Of a stretch of DNA of 64,000 nt, positions 39,518 through 51,767 are shown one piece after another. The notes below the pieces were generated by a model. It was not told where the DNA came from, did no database searches, and saw only the letters and a program-made list of their open reading frames with translations. A program made the translations under genes and the position numbers. How positions within the stretch are numbered: position 1 is the first letter of the stretch; each line of letters starts with the position of its first letter. This DNA comes from Nematostella vectensis (Eukaryota > Cnidaria > Anthozoa > Actiniaria > Edwardsiidae), in contig NC_064045.1 in NCBI RefSeq assembly GCF_932526225.1, positions 13,448,442 to 13,512,441 on the forward strand, read 5' to 3'.

Positions 39518-42500
39518 ATGGCTACAGGACAGAAGGATGCTGAGTTTTTGTGCACTGGAGATAGCTCGGATGTAAAGAAACCAGAGAGAAAAAACAAAAT
39601 CTCCGATTTACTCGATCCAATAACAGGCGAAGCCGAGGAGCCGATAGAAGTTTGCTTTGAAGATGTTAGTGCAGCTTCGTTTAGGATTAAAAGTGGCGTT
39701 AAAAGAACACCATGCGAGGTATATTTCTATATCAAACTATTCCTTTATTATTCTTATCGGACGTTGATATACCATATTTTTTCCTTTTAATTTATGCGTA
39801 CTGTATGAGTTCAAGTTATAATTGCTGCTTATTGTTTACAAATACTACTTAATTATTGTAATCACAAAATGCTTTTACCCTTTGGTCAAGCGTAATGCTT
39901 GCAAATGTTGAGCAAATTTGTCTGAATGATTTTTAAGCTCCATATTTTGCACCAGCAGAATAGAAGAGATATTATGTTATATGCCTATTCCCGAAAGAAT
40001 AAATTTCAAAATACTGCTTTTAACTTTCAAATCTTTAAATGGCCTAGCTCCTTCCCATTTAAATGAATTGCTTACACCTTATGTTCCACGAAGAAGTCTG
40101 CGCTCTGAAAAAAAAGCCTTACTGGTAGAGCCTAGGTGCAATCTTAATACTTATGGCTATAAATCTTTTATACACACTGCACCTAGGCTCTGGAATTCCT
40201 TACCTCTGAACATAAGAAATTGCAACAGTTTAAATGAATTCAAGACAATGGTTAAAACCCATCTTTTCAGAAGTGCTTTTTAACATGTTTTAAAGAACCT
40301 ATCATTTCTAGCACTATATAGTAATATATATATATATTTTTTCCCCTATACTAAGTTTTCTTTCTATCGAATTGTTTGCTGTTTTTACTATATTTCTTAT
40401 ATCAAGTGTATTTTGAGATGCTATGAGTAAGTTAGTTAGTCTAGGATAGCTAGTTAGTTAGTTTGCTAATTAGTTAGTCAGTTACTAATTTTTATATTGT
40501 AAAGCGCCACTGGATTCATAGTAGAAGTGGCGCTATAAAAATCAATTGTTATTATTATTATTATTATCTTGTGGCCAGCGGAAAATTAGAAATTGAGTTA
40601 GTCTTCTGGCGCTTATCATTATAGCAATCAGCGACTTGCAATTTTTTTATAACAGAAATCCAAACTTTCTGATGCTGTTGACATGAAGTTGTACTTCAAG
40701 AAGGAGTATCTTCAGTTTACTGGCAGGTAAGACTGGGTGGGGTCAAGAGTCTATGGGAGCAAGTGACCCATTTTCCACATTTTGCTTTTTGTTGTATGTA
40801 TACATTCCTGTGGTACTATTCCCAGATGATATTGACTACTCCCATGTTTAGTGAAATTATTGGCGTTTTATAATATTAGTGCTGAGGAGTAAAGTATCTG
40901 TTTCCCAATTCACAAATACTTGTGCGGATATTTGAAGGTGTTGGTATAAGTGTGTGAGTTGTTGACAAACAAAAAGAGTTGTAGAAAAGAATTGTAGAAT
41001 CTCTATCCCCCAGTCCACAACCCTTGTGCCTATATTTGTAGGGACAAGGCTAAGATTTGGCATAGGGGGTACGTAACCCCTCCCTTTTACCACCAGAAAA
41101 GTGGTATCTTTTTATTAAAGTGTTGCCAAAGGACATTTTGTATATCTATGCCTATGGCTGAATTATGCATACTATACTTTACCCTTTTATGTGGTTAAAA
41201 AAGAAAGAGCTTCCCTCTCACAAATTGAGGAATAATTGGGACCTTCACTAAGGAATCACCTGACTTTTTGACTTTTTGGTTGGCAAACTTGTAAACACTT
41301 CAGCTTTTAGCAGCAAAAAGCAATTTATTCAGCACTTACAAATTAGCGTGAAAGTTCTTTGTCAGAAAGGTCTTATTTTCATTGCAGGATTTTATTTTCT
41401 TTTCACTTTACAGATAGTTATTTATCTGAGTTTGCCACTCAAATAAAAAGCCATGTGATTTCTTAGTGCAAGATGCTGTTGTGCAGGATTGGTGACAGAA
41501 TTAGGGTGTGTTAAATAATATGGTTGGATTTGATAAAGCTACGTCACTATTACCCTGTGTTTTCTTGCATTCCTGCTCACCCCCTGCTTGCCCAAGGGGG
41601 GATGTACTCATGTGTGAATCATGTTCTAGTTTTAAGGAGAGAGGAGCACGGAACACTCTCTTGATGTTACCAAAAGTATGTGACGACAGTATTAAACACA
41701 GATTTATAATAATTCCCAGGACCTTATGCAACAAATTGAATGAAGTGTAAAATGGTTTACAGCAATATCTTATCTAAGAATGTTGTTCATTTCAGCATTG
41801 ATACCATTACCTTTAAGCTATAATTTTTGACAATTATTGTTAAATCTCTTTAGTGTAGTTACTGTAGCATATAGACTCTTAAGTATTTTTTAGGAATAAG
41901 AATTTTGGTACAATATAAACTGCTATTTCAGAGTCACACAGACAAAGAAAAGGGGGATTATTTTCAAGATTTTACAGGCTATGTAATACACTAGATGTGT
42001 CTATTTATATTGATGATAAAAAATGCTAATTATCAGGGATGTTTTAATTTTTCTCTCAAACTTGTGCTAGCAAAACAAAAGCCTTTCCCTTTTATGCCTA
42101 GATATTTTGAGAAAAAAGGAAAGACCAGGGGGGGACCTAGCTTTTCGCTAAAGGGGGGGGGTTTGCTCAGTGATGAAGGAGAGGGAAATTTATTTTAACA
42201 TTTGGCTTTCTGGCTGCCCAAAGGGGGGGTGTTTGAACCCCCTATACCCTCCCCCTAGATCTGCTACTGATAGACACATTTTATCCTCCATTTATAATTT
42301 ATTAATAGCAAATACTATAATATAATATATAAACATATTCCATATATGCAAACCAACTTTTTTTTAAGGAACAGAAAAAGAAGGGTGTAATTGCGGCATC
42401 TGCAGGAAACCACGCCCTTGCCCTATCATACCATGGTCAGGACTTAGGTATCCCTGTTACCGTAGTGATGCCAATCAATGCACCTATAATGAAGATATCA

Positions 42501-45500
42501 GCATGCAAGAAGTATAATGCTACAGTTCATGTAAATGGTGCTGATATTATAGAGGTATAGTACTGTTTTATATTTTACAGTATATACTATTTCATGGTAA
42601 GATCTGAATTAATTAGAAACATGTTTGAAACATTGTGTTAGGGTTTGTCTCATGGTTTATTCAGTACTAATTTCTGATTTGCCTGCTTTTGGTTCTACAG
42701 TCTAAAGAAATTGCCTTACGACTAGCCAAGACAAATGGATTAGCCTACATTAATGGGTTAGTATTTTCTACAAGCTCCCCCCACCCTCCCCCCCCCCCCC
42801 CCCCCCCCCGGCCCTGGGTTATTTATGCTACATATACCAAGTCCTAAATTACATATACGTCAAACAATGGCTTATCAATGTTATGCATACATTGCAAAGG
42901 GGATTTAACAATAGTTAATCAATGTTATACATACAGTTGTTATCATGACAGTTGGGGCACTTTGGCCAGTTAGGTCATTTGGGCAAGTTGGGTCACTTGG
43001 GCCAGTTGCGTCACTTTGGCTAGTTGGGTCACTAGGGACAGTTGGGTCACTTGGGCCAGTTGGGTCACTTGGGCCAGTTGGGTCACTTTGGCTAGTTGGG
43101 TCACTTGGGGCAGTTGGGTCACTATGGACAGTTGGGTCACTTCGGCCAGTTGGGTCACTTTGGCCAGTTGGGTCACTAGGGACAGTTGGGTCACTTGGGG
43201 CAGTTGGGTCACTTGGGGCAGTTGGGTCACTTTGGCCAGTTGGGTCACTTTGGCCAGTTGGGTCACTAGGGACAGTTGGGTCACTTGGGGCAGTTGGGTC
43301 ACTAGGGCCAGTTGGGTCACTTGGGCCAGTTGGGTCACTTGGGGCAGTTGGGTCACTATGGACAGTTGGGTCACTTCGGCCAGTTGGGTCACTTTGGCCA
43401 GTTGGGTCACTAGGGACAGTTGGGTCACTTGGGGCAGTTGGGTCACTTGGGGCAGTTGGGTCACTTTGGCCAGTTGGGTCACTAGGGACAGTTGGGTCAC
43501 TTGGGGCAGTTGGGTCACTTGGGCCAGTTGGGTCACTTGGGCCAGTTGCGTCACTTTGGCTAGTTGGGTCACTTGGGGCAGTTGGGTCACTATGGACAGT
43601 TGGGTCACTTCGGCCAGTTGGGTCACTTTGGCCAGTTGGGTCACTAGGGACAGTTGGGTCACTTGGGGCAGTTGGGTCACTTGGGGCAGTTGGGTCACTT
43701 TGGCCAGTTGGGTCACTTTGGCCAGTTGGGTCACTAGGGACAGTTGGGTCACTTGGGGCAGTTGGGTCACTTGGGGCAGTTGGGTCACTTGGGCCAGTTG
43801 GGTCACTTGGGCCAGTTGGGTCACTTGGGCCAGTTGGGTCACTTGTGGCAGTTGGGTCACTATGGACAGTTGGGTCACTTCGGCCAGTTGGGTCACTTTG
43901 GCCAGTTGGGTCAATTGGGCCAGTTGGGTCACTTGGGCCAGTTGGGTCACTAGGGACAGTTGGGTCACTTGGGCCAGTTGGGTCACTTGGGGCAGTTGGG
44001 TCACTTGGGGCAGTTGGGTCACTATGGACAGTTGGGTCACTTCGGCCAGTTGGGTCACTTTGGCCAGTTGGGTCAATTGGGCCAGTTGGGTCACTTGGGG
44101 CAGTTGGGTCAATTGGGCCAGTTGGGTCACTTGGGTCACTTGGGCCAGTTGGGTCACTTCGGCCAGTTGGGTCACTTGGGCCAGTTGGGTCACTTGGGGC
44201 AGTTGGGTCACTATGGACAGTTGGGTCACTTGGGCCAGTTGGGTCAATTGGGCCAGTTGGGTCACTTGGGCCAGTTGGGTCACTTGGGCCAGTTGGGTCA
44301 CTTGGGCCAGTTGGGTCACTTGGGCCAGTTGGGTCACTTGGGGCAGTTGGGTCACTTGGGCCTGTTGGGTCACTTGGGGCAGTTGGGTCACTTTGGCCAG
44401 TTGGGTCAATTGGGCCAGTTGGGTCACTTGGGCCAGTTGGGTCACTTGGGCCAGTTAGGTCACTTGGGCCAGTTGGGTCACTAGAGACAGTTGGGTCACT
44501 AGGGCCAGTTGGGTCACTTGGGCCAGTTGGGGCAGTTGGGTCACTTGGGCCAGTTGGGTCACTTGGGGCAGTTGGGTCACTTGGGGCAGTTGGGTCACTT
44601 GGGCCAGTTGGGTCGCTTGGGGCAGTTGGGTCACTTGGGCCAGTTGGGTCACTTGGGCCAGTTGGGTCACTAGAGACAGTTGGGTCACTTGGGGCAGTTG
44701 GGTCACTAGGGCCAGTTGGGTCACTAGAGACAGTTGGGTCACTTGGGGCAGTTGGGTCACTTGGGCCAGTTGGGTCACTTGGGGCAGTTGGGTCACTTGG
44801 GCCAGTTGGGTCACTAGGGACAGTTGGGTCATTTGGGCCAGTTGGGTCACTTGGGGCAGTTGGGTCACTTGGGCCAGTTGGGTCACTTGGGGCAGTTGGG
44901 TCACTTGGGCCAGTTGGGTCACTTGGGCCAGTTGGGTCACTAGAGACAGTTGGGTCACTAGGGCCAGTTGGGTCACTTGGGCCAGTTGGGGCAGTTGGGT
45001 CACTTGGGCCAGTTGGGTCACTTGGGGCAGTTGGGTCACTTGGGCCAGTTGGGTCACTTGGGCCAGTTGGGTCACTAGAGACAGTTGGGTCACTAGGGCC
45101 AGTTGGGTCACTTGGGCCAGTTGGGGCAGTTGGGTCACTTGGGCCAGTTGGGTCACTTGGGGCAGTTGGGTCACTTGGGGCAGTTGGGTCACTTGGGGCA
45201 GTTGGGTCACTTTGGCCAGTTGGGTCACTAGGGACAGTTGGGTCACTTGGGCCAGTTGGGTCACTTGGGGCAGTTGGGCCAGTTGGGTCACTTGGGCCAG
45301 TTGGGTCACTAGAGAGAGTTGGGTCACTAGGGCCAGTTGGGCCAGTTGGGTCACTTGGGGCAGTTGGGTCACTTGGGGCAGTTGGGTCACTTGGGACAGT
45401 TGGGTCACTTGGGGCAGTTGGGTCACTTGGGGCAGTTGGGTCACTTGGGCCAGTTGGGTCACTAGGGGCAGTTGGGTCACTAGAGACAGTTGGGTCACTA

Positions 45501-48500
45501 GGGGCAGTTGGGTCACTAGGGACAGTTGGGTCACTTGGGACAGTTGGGTCACTTGGGCCAGTTGGGTCACTTGGGCCAGTTAGGTCATTCATTCCATACA
45601 TGTGAGTTGCAAGTGTACTATAAGTAATGAATAGTGATTCATACTACCCTCCCCCCTCCCATTCTATCAACAATGTGGTGAATGCCAAGCTCTGATTTAT
45701 TATCCTGTTATAGATATGATCACCCCTATATCCTTGCTGGTCAGGGTACTATAGGTCTAGAGATCATTGATGAGGTCCCAGATGCTGATGCTGTTGTCAT
45801 ACCGGTTGGCGGCGGAGGGCTTATTGCAGGAATAGCAGTTGCAATCAAGTCACTCAATCCAGATATACAAATCATAGTAAGTTTTCTAGAAATTAGAAAC
45901 CCCAAAATTGAATTAATATATCTGCTGGAAGAAAGCAGGTACACTGTACTTTCAGCCTTTGATACTCTAATGTAAGTCATTTTTAGTAGATTTTATTTTT
46001 GCCTGTGTCCAAGATGCACAATGTTGGCAGTGGGGGGGGGGCTGTTATGTCGGGAGGGGTGTAACAAGGGTCATAGACCTAGATAATAAACCTACTACTA
46101 TGCTATAGTCTTCTTATGAGCTATGAAAATCATGGCCTTTTTACTGATTATATTAATCAGTTTTTCTACCTAAGGATGTAGTCATTGTTGCATGATCATT
46201 ATCTGTTTTCTCCCTAAGGATGTGAGCCAGAGTATGTATTTTACTAGCATTCTTGTATGATCATTATCTGTTTTCTCCCTAAGGATGTGAGCCAGAGTAT
46301 TTATTTTACTGGCATTCTTGTATGATCATTATCTGTTTTCTCCCTAAGGATTTGAGCCAGAGTATGTGTTTTACTAGCATTGTTGTGTGATCATTATCTG
46401 TTTTCTCCCTAAGGATTTGAGCCAGAGTATGTGTTTTACTAGCATTGTTGTGTGATCATTATCTGTTTTCTCCCTAAGGGGGTAGAGTCTGAGCGTTGTG
46501 CTAGTTTCCAGGCTGCTCTGGATGTGGGCCACCCGGTCAAGATAGATGCCAACCAGTCCTTAACACTTGCCGATGGTAAAACATGTTTTTAAAATGCCTC
46601 TGTCAGATCACCACTTTACCATCCTAGAAAATACAGAGTGTTAGAAAGCATTAATTCCATTGTCTCATTTGGAGAAGAGGCTACAATCATTATCAGATAA
46701 ATTTGATTTTCAAGATTTCTTGGCATAATTTGTGGCTGACAAGACCTCTTTAAAGCTGGAAATTGCATCTTTCACTATTTTAAGCCAGGCCTTGATGTCT
46801 TATGAAATTATTATTCAAACTAGGCAAAATTAGATTACAATATTACATCACTACCTATGGTAGAAGGGGTAATACAGTAGTAGGGGAGATTGCGGTCATG
46901 CTTGTAGGAGTTTATACAAAAATTATGTAATGTACAGAACCCAACCCCAGTTACTGTAAAACTCAACCCGTAAGACCTCTAACCACATACACCCGTAAGA
47001 CCTCTAACCACATACACCCGTAAGACCTCTAACCACATTCACCTGTAAGACCTCTAACCACATTCACCCGTAAGACCTCTACCCACATACACCCGTAAGA
47101 CCTCTAACCACATACACCCGTAAGACCTCTAACCACATACACCCGTAAGACCTCTAACCACATACACCCGTAAGACCCTTAACCACATACACCCGTAAGA
47201 CCTCTAACCACATACACCCGTAAGACCTCTAACCACATACACCTGTAAGACCTCTAACCACATTCACCCGTAAGACCTCTACCCACATTCACCCGTAAGA
47301 CCTCTACCCACATACACCCGTAAGACCTCTAACCACATTCACCCGTAAGACCTCTAACCACATACACCCATAAGACCTCTAACCACATACACCCGTAAGA
47401 CCTCTAACCACATACACCCGTAAGACCTCTAACCACATACACCCGTAAGACCTCTAACCACATACACCTGTAAGACCCTTAACCACATACACCCGTAAGA
47501 CCTCTAACCACATACACCTGTAAGACCTCTAACCACATACACCCGTAAGACCTCTAACCACATACACCCGTAAGACCTCTAACCACATACACCCGTAAGA
47601 CCTCTTACCACATACACCCGTAAGACCTCTAACCACATACACCCGTAAGACCTCTAACCACATACACCCGTAAGACCCTTAACCACATACACCCGTAAGA
47701 CCTCTAACCACATACACCCGTAAGACCTCTAACCACATACACCCGTAAGACCTCTAACCACATACACCCGTAAGACCTCTAACCACATACACCCGTAAGA
47801 CCTCTAACCACATACACCCGTAAGACCTCTAACCACATACACCCGTAAGACCTCTAACCACATACACCCGTAAGACCTCTAACCACATACACCCGTAAGA
47901 CCTCTAACCACATACACCCGTAAGACCTCTAACCACATACACCCGTAAGACCTCTAACCACATACACCCGTAAGACCTCTAACCACATACACCCGTAAGA
48001 CCTCTAACCACATACACCCTTAAGACCTCTAACCACATACACCCGTAAGACCTCTAACCACATACACCCGTAAGACCTCTAACCACATACACCCGTAAGA
48101 CCTCTAACCACATACACCCGTAAGACCTCTAACCACATACACCCGTAAGACCTCTAACCACATACACCCGTAAGACCTCTAACCACATACACCCGTAAGA
48201 CCTCTAACCACATACACCCGTAAGACCTCTAACCACATTCTCATCTCTTTTTACTTTGTATTACACATAACTGTTCAGCCCCGTACCCAGGATTTTTCTT
48301 GGGGGGGGGGGTGCAAAACCTGAAAAAGTGGACCTAATTTTCCAGAGGGGGTGGGAGTTCTCTGATAAAAATCTTACCAACCCCGAAAAAACAAAAGGGT
48401 TTTTTTATGTCTTTGAAGTATCTCCATGGGACGTTTATTGTCGGATATGGCTTTAAAAAAGTCTGACTAACGGATTGATGACATACCGGAGTGACCTACG

Positions 48501-51500
48501 TAGCTTATGCTTTATAGTTTTGTCTACAAATAACATGTCTATTGACAACCGGAAGTTGACTTTTGGCCGTTGTGGCGGGTGCGTTTGCGCCCCCTGCACC
48601 CTCCCTGGGTACAGGTCTGCTGTCAATGTCAGACTTCTTTCTGGCAGACCCCAAGTGCTTTGCATGTCAGATGAGACAAAATCATAGTAGCTCACATTGA
48701 CAGTTTTATCTCCTAGAGGATCCTAGAGGATCCTTAGAGCCAAAAAGGGAAATCACCTGACATTGCCCCTCCTCAACACACACTTGTATAAGTTCATCAC
48801 AATGTTTCTCACAGGTCTGTGTGTCTCCAAGGTTGGTGGTAATGCGTTTGTGACAGCCAAGCCATACGTGGACAAGGTTATTAGTGTGAGGTATGAGGGA
48901 AAAAGAGTCTACCCCTTTACCCTAACTGCCTTAGGGGTAGCAAAATGGGTGTGGTTGACAGCATTTTTAAGCTGAAAGTCCAAGCCTAAGCATTGCCTCA
49001 AGGGTTGATTTTAGCATAACATGGGATAAGAGTCAGGGGTGCCTGCAAAGACTGCTGGGTCTCGTTCTAGTTGGCATAATAATGGCAATAATAATTTAAT
49101 TATGATTATAAAGATTGTAATCTTTAAATTATAGAAAATTTTCAGGTGTTCTAAACATTTTTGTATCTATTACCTAAATACTAATAGAGATCAATGGCCA
49201 TATGGATTTTTTTTTCCCAAACGGATGGGAAGAAGCATAATGTTATTTTTTTCCTCCTCAGTGACAATTCTAAGAAATATTTTGCTAGTTTATTTGTCTT
49301 TCATATCTTCTTTTTTTTAGTGTTAATAACAAGTGACTGTTAATGTGACATAACGTTTATATTTGCTTTCTCAGTGAGGATTTTATTGCGTTAGCGATCC
49401 TGCGGCTGGTTGAGGAGGAGAAGGCAGTCGTGGAGGGGGCAGGGGTGACAGCCTTTGCCGCCATCCTAGCTGGAATGCTACCAGAACTCAAGGGAAAAAA
49501 GTAAGAATTTAAAAAAATCAAGGTGGTCCAACTTTATTGGATTTAACTCTGCAACATTTTGGCTTAAAAAGATGAGCATCAGGCCAAAGTCGGATCCAGA
49601 CTTTTAAAGACTGAAGATCTGCTAACTCCTTTTCAATGTTTGCAATTACACTAGCCTGCTTGCAGGCGGTACTTGGTTATCATCGCGGAAAACCCTCTCC
49701 GTTCGATAGTCGGGCGCCATATTGTATTCTAAGCCGCACGGTTCCTGGGGGCGAGCGCAAAAACGGACGCAGGGCCCAGGACGCGATGATAACCGAGTAC
49801 CGCCTGCAAGCAGGCTAAAATTACACTATAGATACAAATAAGGAGCTTATCTCTCTGCATTATTTTCCTTAAATTATTTTTACACATTTTTGGGAAAGAG
49901 ATTAAAAGGTTCCATGGATATTTTTTTATTGAAAAAAGCCATCTTTTGCTTCCAGGGTTGTGGTTCCTCTTTGTGGGGGGAATATTGATTCCACGGTATT
50001 GGGTCGCTGTATAGAGAGAGGTCTAGCAGCAGACGGTAGGCTCTGTCGTATGATTGTAACGGTTAGCGACAGACCTGGTGGGATAGCTGACCTCACACGA
50101 CTACTAGCTTCACTTGGTGCAAGGTACAGTAGGTTGCATTATCCATACCTGTCAACTCTCCCGCTTTAGGTGGGAGTCTCAAGATTTTGGACCCGTTCTC
50201 CCGCTCTCCCGCGTTAAGCATTAAATCTCTCTCTTTTTAGTGATTTTTTTTGCTTCCGAAAAATTATTCTATAGAAAATCGTTCATTTTGCCTATTTTCT
50301 ATTAAAATATTTGAAACAATAATTCCCTTGCGTAGCGCAATTTATCTAAAACCCTCGTGAGATCTATAAGTGTATTTGTTCGAGAGAGCTTTCTATACGG
50401 CAAACCAGCAACGTTAAACCCACCCCTCACCAAATAAATTCTCAAGCCTTGCGATTTTCAGAGATTGACAGGTATGCATTATACGTGGGCTCGATATTTA
50501 ATTTATGATTTAGGCAAGTAACTGGTGTAGGTGATCATGATTGCCAAAAACAGTTTTCCAGGGAACGGTTTACCCTAACACAGTATTTCAAGATTTAACA
50601 CCTGAGCAAATTCTATAGATATGCCCTGCATAATTTCTTTGTTTTACATTCTCTCTTGTGAAATAAAGGCAATTTGGTAAAAGTTCTTTGAATCAGTCAA
50701 TCATTAAAATAAAACATTAAAAAGAGCAAAGAACAAGACTTCTTGGAAAATTTTGTAGTGTGTACATGATTCCTCTTTCCAAAATGTTTGTTACAGGCAT
50801 ACTGGTGGCCTACCTATGAATTGGTTGAGACTTTGTTGACCTTGGTCCAATTTCCAGGCAAAGTCTCTTATTTTATTTTTCATACTGTATTCTGCTTATT
50901 TCAGTGTAAAAGACATGTACCATGAGAGAGCATGGCTGACATCAAGTGTATTTAGTGTACAGGTAATAAAGGACAGGGGCACCAAGTGTATTTAGTGTAC
51001 AGGTAATAAAGGACAGGGGCACCAAGTGTATTTAGTGTACAGGTAATAAAGGACAGGGGCACCGCTGTGGGCTTGCCCAGGGTGTGTAGGCATAACCAGC
51101 CAGACTTCCTATTGGTAGTTGTTTCTTACTGAAGGATTGCAGGTAATCAGGGCGGGGTCACTGGAAAGGGGCCCACCACCAAGTTGGGGGGCACTGTTAA
51201 AAAAACTTGTCAGAAGGTAATTATTTTAGGTTTTAGCTCCCATTTTTTATTGTTATTCTATTCTGTGAAAGTGAGATGATACATGTATGTTAAAAAAGGC
51301 CAACCCACAAATGCTGCATTTTACCTGGTTAATGCTTAATCTACCCTGTTATTGTTCCATATGTCAACTGTAGTTGAAGTTTGTTGGAGTGGTAAGCATT
51401 GAAATAATGGGATAGGCATCACTTCTATTTGGACCACTAGCTAGATTATATTTGTAAAAGTCATTAACTTGTAATGTAATGATTAGGAAATTCATTTAAC

Positions 51501-51673
51501 ATTTGTTTTGATTGCAGATTAAAGTTGTTATAGAAGTTAGAGACAAAGAACATGGGCTGGAGGTAAAAGAAGCACTAGAAAATAGCTACCCCAACAATGT
51601 GATGTGGGGGCAGGACTACAACTTTGTACAAGCCAAGCTGCACAAAGAACCAGAGAGGGGGACTGGGAAGTAA
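39518..51673 (+). CDS. PLP-dependent threonine dehydratase / threonine ammonia-lyase with ACT-like domain
   Basis: Exons 39518-39718, 40656-40726, 41630-41675, 42369-42554, 42701-42756, 45714-45876, 46479-46575, 48815-48890, 49375-49500, 49956-50123, 50905-50962, 51518-51673; 467 residues in frame. Fold-type II PLP signatures: Schiff-base lysine in SFKERGARN (Lys about 93, encoded on a 46-nt exon), phosphate-adjacent SAGNH (about 117-121), glycine loop [11 protein letters not shown] (about 218-228). The C-terminus, from about residue 373, is ACT-like ([34 protein letters not shown]). It deaminates threonine (and probably serine) to a 2-oxoacid and ammonia. The ACT tail distinguishes it from serine racemase, which is shorter, and it resembles catabolic-type dehydratases. 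Introns contain a LINE fragment, 18-bp and 25-bp minisatellites, and junction-anchored repeats. Confidence 0.9.
39960..40567 (+). mobile_element. CR1-like LINE 3' fragment in dehydratase intron 1
   Basis: The open frame 39981-40283 encodes the C-terminal tail of a LINE protein ([32 protein letters not shown]), similar in layout to the end of the LINE at 18905-21790. A 3' region follows, ending in (ATT)n at 40550-40566. Strongly 5'-truncated; dead. Confidence 0.75.
41275..41485 (-). repeat. Dispersed repeat, copy 3 (rearranged)
   Basis: Contains the reverse complement of the 'attcgtaagcg ... ataagtt ... tttttg' block seen at 4255 and 6924, then 'aaaagccatgtgatttcttagtgcaag' related to their right end, here in direct orientation. 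Confidence 0.35.
42123..42274. repeat. TIR repeat related to 12347-12405
   Basis: GGGACCTAGCTTTTCGCTAA at the left and CCTAGATCTGCTACTG at the right, with G-rich runs between. Probably a larger copy of the same short element. Confidence 0.45.
42785..42810 (+). repeat. Poly-C tract
   Basis: More than 20 consecutive C just after a dehydratase exon; length is likely unstable. Confidence 0.8.
42945..45595. repeat. 18-bp minisatellite, about 2.65 kb, in a dehydratase intron
   Basis: Some 145 copies of CAGTTGGGTCACTTGGGC and close variants (GGGGCAG, TAGGGACAG, TTCGGCCAG). The unit is a multiple of three and free of stops in five of six frames, so very long open frames appear on both strands (for example a minus-strand SDPTGP repeat). 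It is wholly inside the intron 42757-45713; I do not call a gene. Confidence 0.9.
46170..46478 (+). repeat. 65-bp repeat (5-6 copies) carrying the 3' splice site of a dehydratase exon
   Basis: The unit contains TGATCATTATCTGTTTTCTC then CCTAAG|G. The block ATCTGTTTTC starts at 46201, 46266, 46331, 46396 and 46461; the last copy provides the true acceptor at 46478. Each earlier copy has the same pyrimidine tract and AG. Confidence 0.85.
46965..48237 (+). repeat. 25-bp minisatellite, about 51 copies
   Basis: Unit ACCCGTAAGACCTCTAACCA plus CATAC, very homogeneous. Each unit contains CCCGTAAGA, close to a 5' splice-site consensus. Located in the dehydratase intron 46576-48814. Confidence 0.9.
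48279..48620. mobile_element. MITE with CCCCGTACCCAGG-type ends
   Basis: Left end CCCCGTACCCAGG then TTTTTCTTGGGGGG; right end CCCCCTGCACCCTCCCTGGG followed by TACAGG. The inverted match is imperfect. Non-coding. Confidence 0.5.
49652..49817. mobile_element. Foldback hairpin, TAGCCT...AGGCTA type, in dehydratase intron
   Basis: TAGCCTGCTTGCAGGCGGTA at the left and TACCGCCTGCAAGCAGGCTA at the right are exact inverted copies, continuing inward (CTTGGTTATCATCGCG / CGCGATGATAACCGAG). Confidence 0.85.
50134..50483. mobile_element. MITE with CATACCTGTCAA ends
   Basis: CATACCTGTCAA...TTGACAGGTATG are perfect 12-bp inverted ends; CATTAT occurs at both junctions, consistent with a target duplication. 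The left interior (CTCTCCCGCTTTAGG) is shared with the element at 54517-54702. Confidence 0.7.
50943..51062 (+). repeat. 40-bp repeat (3 copies) carrying a dehydratase 5' splice site
   Basis: The exon end TTTAGTGTACAG|GTAATAAAGG is followed by two further exact copies of AAGTGTATTTAGTGTACAGG plus the intron start, so three identical donors lie 40 bp apart. Confidence 0.9.
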
Positions 51674-51767
51674 TCAGCATGCCCTTAGGTCAAGGTCACA
51701 CTGGTAGTGTGTGGTTGTCGTAAGGGAGAGGCAGATAATAGGGGTATCCTGATTGAGTCAGGGACAT

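Noticed and set aside
40857..41750. Plus frame 41508-41750 as a separate small gene
   Set aside because: Its conserved part ([15 protein letters not shown]) is exon 3 of the dehydratase; the rest is intron reading-through.
42905..45605. Very long open frames (up to ~900 codons) on both strands
   Set aside because: They are the 18-bp minisatellite read in stop-free frames, inside an intron of the dehydratase gene; no non-repetitive sequence or conserved start.
46965..48237. CRISPR-like regular array (25-bp units)
   Set aside because: Units are directly adjacent with no variable spacers, in an animal intron; it is a minisatellite.
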